A stretch of 64,000 nt of DNA from Chitinophagaceae bacterium (GTDB taxonomy: Bacteria; Bacteroidota; Bacteroidia; Chitinophagales; Chitinophagaceae). The stretch covers positions 62,001-126,000 of the forward strand of contig SCVJ01000042.1 of NCBI GenBank assembly GCA_004322425.1, in the 5' to 3' direction. The first letter of the stretch is position 1. Every line of letters starts with the position of its first letter. Below are positions 52,965 through 62,091 of this stretch, piece after piece. The notes below the pieces were generated by a model, which ran no database searches, was not told where the DNA came from, and saw only the letters and a program-made list of their open reading frames with translations. A program made the position numbers and the translations under genes.

Positions 52965-53798
52965 TTAATAATCTCCCAAAGTTTCTGGTAATTGAGCCAA
53001 AGCTTTTGCAAGCTGTTCGTCATTGGGTGCTACTCCGTGCCAATTATGATCGTTTTCCATAAAATCAACTCCTTTACTCATAATGGTGCGCATCATAATG
53101 GCAATTGGTTTTCCATTACCTACTTGTAATTTGGCTTTTTCTAAAACAGCTACAACATCATCCATATCGTTGCCATCCATTTCCAAAGTGCTCCATCCGA
53201 AAGCATCAAATTTTTGGCGAATATTTCCAAGTCCCATTACTTTTTCAGTAGGTCCATCAATTTGTTGGTTGTTCCAGTCAATTGTAGCAATTAAATTGTC
53301 AACTTTATGATGAGCCGCAAACATTATGGCTTCCCAAATTTGACCTTCGTTCAATTCTCCATCTCCATGAAGCGAGTAAACAATGTTTGTTTCTTTATTT
53401 AATTTTTTGGTTAAAGCAGCACCAATAGCAACACTCATACCTTGCCCCAAAGATCCAGAAGCAATTCTAACGCCGGGCAAATGCTCGTGAGTAGCAGGAT
53501 GGCCTTGTAAACGAGAATTGATTTTTCTGAAACTGCTTAGTTCTTTTATATCAAAATAACCAGAGCGAGCAAGTGTACTATAAAATACAGGAGAGATATG
53601 TCCATTGGAAAGTACAAAAATATCCTCGTTTGTTCCATCCATTGTAAATGCTGGATTGTGCTTCATAGCGTTAAAATACAAAGCAGTAAAGTAGTCTGCG
53701 CAACCCAAAGATCCTCCCGGATGACCCGAGTTAACTCCATGAACCATTCTTAAAATATCTCTTCTTATTTGCGATGCTATTTTTTTTAATTCTGGCAT
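52965..53798 (-). CDS. Transketolase N-terminal (thiamine-binding) subunit
   Basis: GHPGGSLGCADYFTALYF; GSLGQGMSVAIGAAL; SLHGDGELNEGQIWEAIMFAAHHKVDNLIATIDWNNQQIDG. Start at MPELKKIASQ. Confidence 0.93.
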   Translation of the reverse strand: MPELKKIASQIRRDILRMVHGVNSGHPGGSLGCADYFTALYFNAMKHNPAFTMDGTNEDIFVLSNGHISPVFYSTLARSGYFDIKELSSFRKINSRLQGHPATHEHLPGVRIASGSLGQGMSVAIGAALTKKLNKETNIVYSLHGDGELNEGQIWEAIMFAAHHKVDNLIATIDWNNQQIDGPTEKVMGLGNIRQKFDAFGWSTLEMDGNDMDDVVAVLEKAKLQVGNGKPIAIMMRTIMSKGVDFMENDHNWHGVAPNDEQLAKALAQLPETLGDY

Positions 53799-53966
53799 AA
53801 TATCTTGTTTATTAGTTAAACTATAAGTAAGTTTAACAATCAGAAGGATAATTTGATTTTTGCAAAAGTGCAAATATTTTTTTAAAAAAATGAAGTTGTC
53901 CTTTTTTTAATCAAACCAGAGTACAGAAAATAAAAATCATGTTTCTCAAAAACCAAACCATTCGCT

Positions 53967-55061
53967 ATGATTTATTTAATCTTCCCCCTTATCCTCTCAT
54001 TCATTATTACGTTCATTTGTCTTCCCACTATTACTAAACTTTCAGAAGCCAGAATAGAGCGTATAAATGTTGAAGGAAAGAATAAGAATAAAAAATTAAG
54101 TAATGCTTTTGGCGGACTGGGAATTTTTGCCGGATTTATTTTAGCTACCCTTTTATTTATTTTCGAAAAGCAAAATTTGTATTTGAGCTTTATTGTAGCC
54201 GCCATTATTATTCAGTTTACTATTGGATTGATGGATGATTTAGTTGGATTATCGAATTTTAAAAAAACTCTTGGACAACTGATTGTTTCGTCCATTCTTA
54301 TTTTTGGTGGCGGACTTCAAATTTCTAGTTTACAAGGACTGTTCGGTATTGAAACTTTGCCCCAAATCATAAGCATTGCAATCAGCTATGCAACTATAAT
54401 TGGTATCATACAACTCGTAGATTTTGTGGATGACAAATATGGATTTGCAAGCATTTTGGGAATTCTTTCCACAAGCTTTTTCGCTGTGTTCTTTTTCTTA
54501 AATGGAGAAATGGTATTTGCAATGATGGCGTTGGCAATGGCGGGAGGCCTTTTTGCAACTCTGATTTATAATTATAAATCAATCAAATTGTGTATCGGAA
54601 ATTCTGGACTATTAGTGATGGGAATCGTTAATGCAATATTAGTTATGAAGTTTATTGGATTTTCCAGTGTTACTACAAGTAATTTTTCGGTTGGATCTTC
54701 TATAATAATTGCCATTGCAGTTTTACGAATTCCACTTGGAGATAAGCTTGTGTCGTGGTTTCGTAATTCTATTAATAAAGAAAAATTTTCTATAAAAACA
54801 CATATAATTTTACACGAAAAGGGAACTAGTCGAAATAAAACAACATTATTATTGTTTGGCGGAGGGTTGTTATTTATTTTACTTTCACTTTTTTTAGACT
54901 CGATTTTACCTCCAACTGTTGTTTTATTAATTCAAGTGTTAGTTGGAATTACAGTCTATAATTTTGTATCCCAATTGAAGTCAAAAAATGTTCTTGAATT
55001 TCTCAAGCAAGAGAAAGAAAAATTTATTAATCAAGAATTGAGTAAAGATGAGGCCGCTTAA
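53967..55061 (+). CDS. MraY/WecA-like phosphoglycosyl transferase homologue, divergent
   Basis: Multi-TM; NAFGGLGIFAGF; GLMDDLVGLSNFKKTLGQLIVSSILIFGGG; YNYKSIKLCIGNSGLLVMG. Some conserved motifs altered (see findings). Confidence 0.75.
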   Translation: MIYLIFPLILSFIITFICLPTITKLSEARIERINVEGKNKNKKLSNAFGGLGIFAGFILATLLFIFEKQNLYLSFIVAAIIIQFTIGLMDDLVGLSNFKKTLGQLIVSSILIFGGGLQISSLQGLFGIETLPQIISIAISYATIIGIIQLVDFVDDKYGFASILGILSTSFFAVFFFLNGEMVFAMMALAMAGGLFATLIYNYKSIKLCIGNSGLLVMGIVNAILVMKFIGFSSVTTSNFSVGSSIIIAIAVLRIPLGDKLVSWFRNSINKEKFSIKTHIILHEKGTSRNKTTLLLFGGGLLFILLSLFLDSILPPTVVLLIQVLVGITVYNFVSQLKSKNVLEFLKQEKEKFINQELSKDEAA

Positions 55062-55092
55062 ATTGAGTGGTTTCAAATCATTTTTAGCAGTA

Positions 55093-55115
55093 TAATTTTG
55101 TATTCAGTAAATTTG
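55093..55115 (+). promoter_or_regulatory. Tandem candidate -7 elements (TAATTTTG, TAAATTTG) upstream of frr
   Basis: Two TAnnTTTG matches at 55093-55100 and 55108-55115, within 50 nt of the frr ATG. Confidence 0.35.
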
Positions 55116-55140
55116 GCATTCCAACATTTCATTTATTAAT

Positions 55141-55701
55141 ATGGAAGAACTTAATACTATTTTGCACAATGCGGGTGATCTTATGCACAAATCAATCAAT
55201 CATTTGGAAACGGAGCTTGTAAAAATTCGTGCTGGAAAAGCAAGCCCTCAAATAGTTGATGGAATTATGGTAGATTATTATGGATCGGCAATGCCATTGA
55301 ATCAGGTTTCAAATATTAGTGTTGTAGATGCCCGAACCTTGTCCATTCAACCTTGGGAAAAAAATATGTTGCAACCTATTGAACGTGCAATTAGTGCTGC
55401 AAATATTGGCATCAATCCTCAAAATGACGGAACAATCATTCGATTATTTCTTCCTCCATTAACAGAAGAAAGACGAAAAGAGCTTGTAAAAAAATGCTTT
55501 GCAGAAGGAGAACACTCAAAGATTTCAATTCGAACTATACGAAGAGATGCAATTGAAAATATAAAAAAGTTACAAAAGAATGGTTTGAGCGAAGATGCAA
55601 CAAAAGACGCTGAAGCACTTGTTCAAATTAGTACCGATAAATTCATAGCCGCAATTGAAAAACATTTAGTGACAAAAGAGAAAGAAATAATGTCTGTTTA
55701 G
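55141..55701 (+). CDS. frr: Ribosome recycling factor
   Basis: KIRAGKASPQIVDGIMVDYYGSAMPLNQVSNISVVDARTLSIQPWEK; LTEERRKELVKKC; RTIRRDAIENIKKL. Confidence 0.96.
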   Translation: MEELNTILHNAGDLMHKSINHLETELVKIRAGKASPQIVDGIMVDYYGSAMPLNQVSNISVVDARTLSIQPWEKNMLQPIERAISAANIGINPQNDGTIIRLFLPPLTEERRKELVKKCFAEGEHSKISIRTIRRDAIENIKKLQKNGLSEDATKDAEALVQISTDKFIAAIEKHLVTKEKEIMSV

Positions 55702-55722
55702 TTGAAAAGTTTCAACCTTTTT
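55701..55722. terminator. Terminator-like hairpin downstream of frr
   Basis: Stem GTTGAA/TTCAAC with 4-nt loop followed by CCTTTTTAAA, between convergent frr and EamA genes. Confidence 0.5.
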
Positions 55723-55731
55723 AAACAACAT

Positions 55732-56637
55732 TTACTGTTCGATTGTTTTAGACTCCTGCTTGTTTGCAAGGTAAACACCAAACAAAATAATTCCAAGGCA
55801 TCCAATTTTAATGGCGCTAATTTTTTCTCCGTCTATATAACCCAGTAACAGTGCTATAAATGGGATTCCATAAGTTACAAGAGAAGCAAATAAAACTCCA
55901 GCTCTTTTTACTAGCATATAAAATAAGGCAGTTGCAATGGCGCTTCCCAAAACTCCCAATAAAACAGTGTAGCTAATAGACTTTTGAATAAGTGAATCGC
56001 TAAAATTGAGCGACAAAAAATCTTGTTGCCACAGAATTAATGCTGTAGGAATAATCATAAAAGAAAGCGAAACGGTAGCTGCGTGAATGGGGTGAACACC
56101 TTTTAAGAATTTGCCAACCATGTTTACATTAATGCCGTACAAAAGAGTAGCCAATAAGATGAGAAGAGAATAACTAAGATTTTCAAAGCTTATATCTTTT
56201 TCGCCAGTAAAAGAAGGCAATAAAATAAGTAAAAGCAAACCAAGGAAGCCAATTAAAACACCAGTTATTTTCTCGGTTTGTACTTTGGTTTTAAACAATA
56301 ATATTCCTACTACAATAACGGAAATCGGCGTCAAGGAGTTTAAGATGCCCCCTAGCGATCCATCGAGTTTTATCATCGCGGCAGCAAATAAAAAGGCGGG
56401 GATTAGATTTCCAAAAACAGCACTCAAAATCACCACTCCTAATTTATTTTTTGGTATTTTCTTAAAATACATAATTCCAAAAGGGACAAAAACAAATGCG
56501 GCAGAAAAAATTCTTAAAGCGGCAATTTGAGCTGCCGAAAGCCCAACACTACTATCTTTCATTAATTTAAAGGAACTGCCCCAAATAATACAAAGTAGAA
56601 TAAATATGCCCCAACTAATATGACTATCTTTTTTCAT
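55732..56637 (-). CDS. DMT-family (EamA) transporter
   Basis: Ten-TM pattern; LLCIIWGSSFKLMKDSSVGLSAAQIAALRIFSAAFVFVP; internal EamA duplication. Confidence 0.88.
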   Translation of the reverse strand: MKKDSHISWGIFILLCIIWGSSFKLMKDSSVGLSAAQIAALRIFSAAFVFVPFGIMYFKKIPKNKLGVVILSAVFGNLIPAFLFAAAMIKLDGSLGGILNSLTPISVIVVGILLFKTKVQTEKITGVLIGFLGLLLLILLPSFTGEKDISFENLSYSLLILLATLLYGINVNMVGKFLKGVHPIHAATVSLSFMIIPTALILWQQDFLSLNFSDSLIQKSISYTVLLGVLGSAIATALFYMLVKRAGVLFASLVTYGIPFIALLLGYIDGEKISAIKIGCLGIILFGVYLANKQESKTIEQ

Positions 56638-56801
56638 AGGGCGCAAAGGTCAGAAAACGGAACGACAATAATTAGTTTTTATCGGTTAAGAATTCTCAAA
56701 AAAGGGGTTCATCAATTTCGATTTTATCTGTTTTAGCTTTCTCTGTTTTCAATTTAGTGTTCAGGGCATCTTAGCTTTAAATTTTTCTATCAGAAAATGT
56801 G

Positions 56802-56831
56802 TTTGAAATAAGAATTAAACTATTATCTTTG
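56802..56831 (+). promoter_or_regulatory. Bacteroidota-type promoter TTTG-N18-TATCTTTG
   Basis: TTTG at 56802-56805 and TATCTTTG at 56824-56831, 50 nt upstream of the DUF3078-like ATG. Confidence 0.6.
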
Positions 56832-56881
56832 ATTCCACCGTCAAAAGCGGTAATTGATTTTATTAAACTTAACTAACAGGT

Positions 56882-57865
56882 ATGAGAAAACTCATCTTTA
56901 CATTTTTAGCATTAACTATTTCATTCTCTTTGGTTGCTCAGCAAGAAAAAGAGTGTTGCAAAAAAAACGAGGGAGCTGCTTGTTGCAAAGCTGATAAAGA
57001 ATGCGTAAGTAAGAGTGGATGGTCAAAAAAGGGAGAATTTAATTTTATAGTTGGGCAAGGTGGCAGTCGCAATTGGGCTGCGGGATCTCAGCGATTTTCT
57101 TTAATGGGTGATGTTACTTTGAATTTTCAGGCTAACAGAACTTGGAGAAAAAATATTTGGGAGAACAATTTCGATCTTGCTTACGGAGTATTAAACATTA
57201 GTAAAGTTGGGCTTAGAAAAATTGATGATAAAATTGATTTTACTTCTTTGTTTCGCCATAGTGTTTCTAAAAATAATGTAATTGGTGTTGGAGGTTGGTT
57301 CAATATGCGTTCTCAATTTCATAATGGGTACGACTATACTGCAACAGGGAAAAATAGAATTTCTGGTTTAATGGCTCCGGGATATTTAACCTTGGCTCCT
57401 GGTATTGAATTAAGACCCAAATGCTTTAGCATGTTTATTTCTCCGGTTGCTTCTCGTATGATTGTTTTCACAAACGAACCATATAGTTTCCAATATCAAG
57501 GTGGTGTAAAACCTGATGGAACTTCTGAAGTTCCACTTTCTTGGTTTTATAATGTAGATCCTGAAAGAAAAGTTCGATTTGAATTTGGTGCTTTGGTTTC
57601 TACTAAATTGTCAAAGAATATTGCCAAAAATGTTGGCTACAGAACACGCTTGGATGTTTTCTCAAATTATGTTGATGATCCTCAAAACATCGATGTTTTT
57701 TGGAATAATAATTTTGAATTTAAAGTCAATAAATGTTTGTCAGCAAGTTATACTTTCGATTTAATTTATGACGATGATGTTAAAATGTTTGGTCCTCTAA
57801 AAAATAAGGCAGCTACTCAAATGCGTAGTCAGTTGGGTGTTGGATTAGTTGCAAAATTTAGATAA
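56882..57865 (+). CDS. DUF3078-like outer-membrane protein with Cys-rich N-terminus
   Basis: Signal peptide ending SLVAQ; GGSRNWAAGSQRFSLMGDVTLNFQANRTWRKNIWENNFDLAYG; C-terminal QLGVGLVAKFR barrel-like. Confidence 0.8.
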   Translation: MRKLIFTFLALTISFSLVAQQEKECCKKNEGAACCKADKECVSKSGWSKKGEFNFIVGQGGSRNWAAGSQRFSLMGDVTLNFQANRTWRKNIWENNFDLAYGVLNISKVGLRKIDDKIDFTSLFRHSVSKNNVIGVGGWFNMRSQFHNGYDYTATGKNRISGLMAPGYLTLAPGIELRPKCFSMFISPVASRMIVFTNEPYSFQYQGGVKPDGTSEVPLSWFYNVDPERKVRFEFGALVSTKLSKNIAKNVGYRTRLDVFSNYVDDPQNIDVFWNNNFEFKVNKCLSASYTFDLIYDDDVKMFGPLKNKAATQMRSQLGVGLVAKFR

Positions 57866-57890
57866 ATAATATTTTTTAAAAGGTTGTAAG

Positions 57891-57920
57891 TCCCGTTACT
57901 TTGTGGCGGGATTTTTTTTT
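57891..57920 (+). terminator. Rho-independent terminator downstream of DUF3078-like gene
   Basis: TCCCG...CGGGA stem followed by 9 T (57912-57920). Confidence 0.75.
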
Positions 57921-57938
57921 ATTCCTTAAATAAATTAC

Positions 57939-58727
57939 TTGAATACTATTTCCTATCAAATAAAATTGCCACAATTTGAAGGCCCTTTTGATCTCCTTCT
58001 TTTTTTTATTGAAAGAGATGAATTGGATATTTATAATATCCCCATTACCAGAATTACAAACGATTTTTTGGAATATGTGCAAGCACAGGAATCTTTGAAT
58101 ATTGAGCTTTCCAGTGAGTTTATTCTTTTTATTGCTACGCTAATGCGTATAAAAGCAAAAATGCTTTTACCACGAAAAGAAATTGATGCGCAAGGAAATG
58201 AAATTGATCCACGGCAAGAGTTGATCAGCAAAATTTTGGAGTACAAAAGGTTCAAGGAAGCTTCTGCAAAAATGGCGGAAATGGAAGCTGCAAGAATGTT
58301 AATGATTAAGCGAGGAAGTTTACAAAGTGAGCTAATAAGTATTGGTGAGCAAGCAGCGGAAGGAACGGAACTACAAACCATAACACTTTTTCGATTAATG
58401 CGTGCATTTGAAAAAGTAATGCTTCGTTATCAAGATAAAAAAAATCGACCAGCTCACACAGTTGTTAAGTATGAATATACCATGGAGGAAAGTCGTAATA
58501 AAATGGTGGCGATGGCGGAGCGAGAAAAAAATATTTCTTTCGAAATAATATTCAGTACTTGTGAAAATCGTGTACATGCCATATTCATATTTCTTTCTCT
58601 TTTAGAATTAATTCAAGAAAAGTTTTTGAAAATAGTTATGGGAGAGGGGAAAAATAATTTTATTATTGAGTACAACGAATCGGAAAATAGATTAGCAGAA
58701 TTATCAGAACAAAATCAACCACAATAA
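57939..58727 (+). CDS. scpA: Segregation and condensation protein A; TTG start
   Basis: QIKLPQFEGPFDLLLFFIERDELDIYNIPITRITNDFLEYVQ; LMRIKAKMLLPR; C-terminal VHAIFIFLSLLELIQ. Confidence 0.93.
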   Translation: MNTISYQIKLPQFEGPFDLLLFFIERDELDIYNIPITRITNDFLEYVQAQESLNIELSSEFILFIATLMRIKAKMLLPRKEIDAQGNEIDPRQELISKILEYKRFKEASAKMAEMEAARMLMIKRGSLQSELISIGEQAAEGTELQTITLFRLMRAFEKVMLRYQDKKNRPAHTVVKYEYTMEESRNKMVAMAEREKNISFEIIFSTCENRVHAIFIFLSLLELIQEKFLKIVMGEGKNNFIIEYNESENRLAELSEQNQPQ

Positions 58728-58736
58728 ATTAATATT

Positions 58737-59147
58737 ATGAAAAGAACTGCAACAGCAATTTGGAATGGAACCGGAAAAGAAGGTGCTGGAATTTTAGCTA
58801 CACAGTCGGGTGTATTACAAAATACGGCATACGATTTCAAAAGTAGGTTCGAAGATGGTTCGTACACAAATCCTGAAGAATTAGTGGCCGCTGCTCACGC
58901 AGGTTGCTTTTCTATGAAGTTGAGTTTTGTATTAGGTGCTGCAGGTTTTACTGCTGAAAGTATCAATACAGAATGTACCATAACACTTGAAAGTGGAACT
59001 ATTACAGAAAGTCATTTAGCGGTTACTGCTAGTGTTCCTGGAATATCAGCTGAACTATTTTCAGCAAGTGCCGATGAAGCGAAAGCCAATTGCCCTATCA
59101 GTAAATTGCTGAATACAAATATTACAATGCAAGCTTCTTTGGTATAA
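58737..59147 (+). CDS. OsmC-family peroxiredoxin-like protein
   Basis: TNPEELVAAAHAGCFSMKLSFVL and EAKANCPISKLLN (two conserved Cys). Confidence 0.92.
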   Translation: MKRTATAIWNGTGKEGAGILATQSGVLQNTAYDFKSRFEDGSYTNPEELVAAAHAGCFSMKLSFVLGAAGFTAESINTECTITLESGTITESHLAVTASVPGISAELFSASADEAKANCPISKLLNTNITMQASLV

Positions 59148-59179
59148 GTTTAAATCCTATTAAATAGTATTGATTACGC

Positions 59180-59213
59180 AACAGCAGTATTAATTATAAC
59201 AGCTGTTTTTTTT
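59180..59213 (+). terminator. Possible Rho-independent terminator downstream of the OsmC-family gene
   Basis: AACAGC (59180-59185)...GCTGTT (59202-59207) stem followed by T-run; overlaps the 3' end of the convergent gene. Confidence 0.4.
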
Positions 59214-59903
59214 AGCTAACCATTGATGCAACTTAATGATTAGGAAAAAGTGCAGTAGTGCCGCTGCCTGTAAGCCAATGAGATAGTAGGGCCATTCTCC
59301 AATTAGAAATGGATTGTTTGCAAGAGGCCTATGTCTTAAATACATATAATTAGAGTCAATCAGAAAGTTTAATACGCCAACGGTTGGCAAAGTGAGTTGC
59401 GTAATTGCAAGTATTTTCAACCACGACCATGCCCGAGGGGAATAGCTTAAACGCGTAGTTGCATAAATTCCTGCAATCAATATTCCGCCATGAGAAATTG
59501 TGTAATCTATTAGTTTAAAAACAGATCTGCCAGTTGTGAGTTCTGGAGTTATAAATGAATGAATAGCACCTGCACTCCAACAAAGTAATATTTCATACAC
59601 CCATTGACTTTTAGAAAACATTAAATAAATTGATAGAAATACAGAAAGCGAACAAAGCTGTAGCGGCAGGGAAGTTGAAATATTCCAAGAATTGCTACCA
59701 ATCATATTAAGCTGTCCTGCAACAAAATTCAACAGCATAATTGTACCAATATATTTTCCAACTTTATTTCTAAAGTCCTCCGACTTATTTTTAGTATAAT
59801 ACAACAAAAAACAAAGGGCGGTAATCCAAGCAAAATTTATCATCCACCAATCTGCACTCAACACTTCAACTGCATAGTGAAAAGCATTCGGATCCATAAG
59901 CAT
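59190..59903 (-). CDS. YwaF/TIGR02206-like integral membrane protein
   Basis: Six-plus TM; STSLPLQLCSLSVFLSIYLMF; ISHGGILIAGIYATTRL; NYMYLRHRPLANNPFLIGEWPYYL. Confidence 0.8.
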   Translation of the reverse strand: MLMDPNAFHYAVEVLSADWWMINFAWITALCFLLYYTKNKSEDFRNKVGKYIGTIMLLNFVAGQLNMIGSNSWNISTSLPLQLCSLSVFLSIYLMFSKSQWVYEILLCWSAGAIHSFITPELTTGRSVFKLIDYTISHGGILIAGIYATTRLSYSPRAWSWLKILAITQLTLPTVGVLNFLIDSNYMYLRHRPLANNPFLIGEWPYYLIGLQAAALLHFFLIIKLHQWLAKKNSCYN

Positions 59904-59965
59904 TCAGTTTGGGCTGTAAAATAGGAAAAAAACACATTAAAGAAAGGCAGAAATTATATCATGTA

Positions 59966-61903
59966 TTAATCGAGATTATACGTGCTAACTTTTATTTTAT
60001 CCTTCATCATTTCTCTAACTGAGTCAATAATAGCTTGCGTGTTGTAGCCGCATTCTTGATGAAGTTCTTTAAGTGTACCGTGTTCAATTATTTGATCTGG
60101 AATACCCAAAATTTTTACAGTTGATTTGAAGTTATTAGCATTCATAAATTCAAGTACGGCACTACCAAACCCACCAACAACGGTTCCATCCTCTACTGTA
60201 ATTATTTTTTCAAAGTTGCTAAAAACTTCAAACAACATTTCTTTATCGATAGGTTTTACAAAACGGAGATCATAATGAGCCGGATTCAATCCATCATTTT
60301 TTAATTCACGAATGGCAGCTGCTGCAAAATTTCCGGGATGTCCGTATGAAAGTATGGCAATATCTTGCCCGTCTTTTAGTTTTCTTCCTTTGCCAATTTC
60401 TATTTCTTTGAATGGAGTTTTCCAATCGGGTGTTACACCTTCGCCTCTCGGGTATCTAATTACGAATGGATTTTTTGAAGTAGCTAGTTGCGAGGTATAC
60501 ATTAAGTTACGAAGTTCAATTTCATTCATGGGAGCACTTACAATCATATTGGGGATACATCGCATATAAGCAATATCGTAACAGCCATGATGTGTGGGCC
60601 CATCGTCTCCAACCAATCCAGCTCTGTCTAAACAAAATACAACAGGTAAATTTTGAATAGCAACATCGTGAACCACTTGATCGTACGCACGTTGCATGAA
60701 TGAAGAATAAATATTGCAAAAAACTTTCATTCCTTGTGTTGCCATTCCTGCACTGAGTGTTACAGCATGTTGTTCACAAATACCAACGTCGAAGGCTCGA
60801 TGCGGCATTTTTTCCATCATATATTTTAAAGAAGAACCACTTGGCATGGCAGGAGTAATGCCAATAATTTTATCGTTTTTTTCTGCAAGCTCAACTATTG
60901 TGTGTCCAAATACATCTTGATATTTTGGTGGCTGCGGAAGGTCGAACTTCTTTTTATGAATTTCACCAGTTATTTTATCGAACAAACCTGGTGCGTGCCA
61001 TTTGGTTTGATCTTTTTCTGCTAAGGCATGACCTTTCCCTTTGGTGGTAACTATATGTAAAAGCTTTGGACCAGGAATTTGGCGTAAGTCTTTTAATGCA
61101 TCCACCAACTTGGTAATATTGTGTCCATCAATTGGGCCAAAATAGCGCAGTTTGAGAGCTTCAAATAAATTGGACTGATTACTAATCATTCCTTTAATTC
61201 CCTCTCTTAACTTGTGCACCATTGACCGAGAGAAATTTTTTCCAATAGGTAATTTTCCTAATAAGTTCCAAACATCATCTTTCAGAATATTGTAAGTTGG
61301 AGACGTTGAAATATCGGTTAAATATTCTTTTAATGCACCCACGTTGGGGTCAATGCTCATGCAATTGTCGTTGAGAATAATCAGTATATCGGTATCTGCA
61401 ACACCTGCATGATTCATAGCTTCAAAAGCTAAACCCGCAGTAAGAGAGCCGTCGCCAATTATTGCTACTGATTTTCTGTCTTTCTCGCCGTTATATTTTG
61501 AAGCCATCGCCATTCCCAATGCAGCCGAAATAGAAGTAGAGGAGTGCCCTACACCAAATGCATCGTAGTTACTTTCATCTCTTTTGGGAAAGCCGCTAAT
61601 CCCTTTATATTTTCTGTTGGTTGTAAAATTATCTCGTCTGCCTGTAAGTATTTTATGCCCGTATGCTTGATGGCCTACATCCCAAACCAATTGGTCATAA
61701 GGTGTGTTATAAATATAATGGAGCGCCACGGTAAGTTCTACAACTCCCAAACTAGCACCAAAATGTCCACCATGAACACTTACAACATCAATTATAAATT
61801 GACGTAATTCATCACAAACTTGATGCAGTTTCTCTGGCGATAATTTTTTTAAATCATCCGGAGTGTTGATATTTTGTAAAAGTGGCCCCGGGGTTATTTG
61901 CAT
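59966..61903 (-). CDS. dxs: 1-deoxy-D-xylulose-5-phosphate synthase
   Basis: HGGHFGASLGVVELTVALHYIYNTPYDQLVWDVGHQAYGHKILTGRRD; GDGSLTAGLAFEAMNHAG; DRAGLVGDDGPTHHGCYDIAYMRCIPN. Confidence 0.96.
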   Translation of the reverse strand: MQITPGPLLQNINTPDDLKKLSPEKLHQVCDELRQFIIDVVSVHGGHFGASLGVVELTVALHYIYNTPYDQLVWDVGHQAYGHKILTGRRDNFTTNRKYKGISGFPKRDESNYDAFGVGHSSTSISAALGMAMASKYNGEKDRKSVAIIGDGSLTAGLAFEAMNHAGVADTDILIILNDNCMSIDPNVGALKEYLTDISTSPTYNILKDDVWNLLGKLPIGKNFSRSMVHKLREGIKGMISNQSNLFEALKLRYFGPIDGHNITKLVDALKDLRQIPGPKLLHIVTTKGKGHALAEKDQTKWHAPGLFDKITGEIHKKKFDLPQPPKYQDVFGHTIVELAEKNDKIIGITPAMPSGSSLKYMMEKMPHRAFDVGICEQHAVTLSAGMATQGMKVFCNIYSSFMQRAYDQVVHDVAIQNLPVVFCLDRAGLVGDDGPTHHGCYDIAYMRCIPNMIVSAPMNEIELRNLMYTSQLATSKNPFVIRYPRGEGVTPDWKTPFKEIEIGKGRKLKDGQDIAILSYGHPGNFAAAAIRELKNDGLNPAHYDLRFVKPIDKEMLFEVFSNFEKIITVEDGTVVGGFGSAVLEFMNANNFKSTVKILGIPDQIIEHGTLKELHQECGYNTQAIIDSVREMMKDKIKVSTYNLD

Positions 61904-62065
61904 AAAAAATATTTCGGTGTAAAATTAAGGCTTAAATATGTTTTATAAGTCCTAATAATATGCTTTCAATAAAGAATCATAAAATACTGATTTGGCGTTA
62001 ATTTTCCTTTTACCAACTGTAATAGCCACTAATCAAAACAAATGTCATTCAGGAGCGAAACCCTT

Positions 62066-62073
62066 TAAATTTG
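62066..62073 (+). promoter_or_regulatory. Candidate -7 element TAAATTTG upstream of the LytS-like kinase
   Basis: Exact TAnnTTTG match 18 nt upstream of the ATG at 62092. Confidence 0.4.
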
Positions 62074-62091
62074 CAACTATAGGACAGTTAT

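Noticed and set aside
56638-56881. Possible ncRNA/riboswitch in the 240-nt spacer before the DUF3078-like gene
   Set aside because: Only a promoter is supported; no convincing conserved secondary structure seen by eye.
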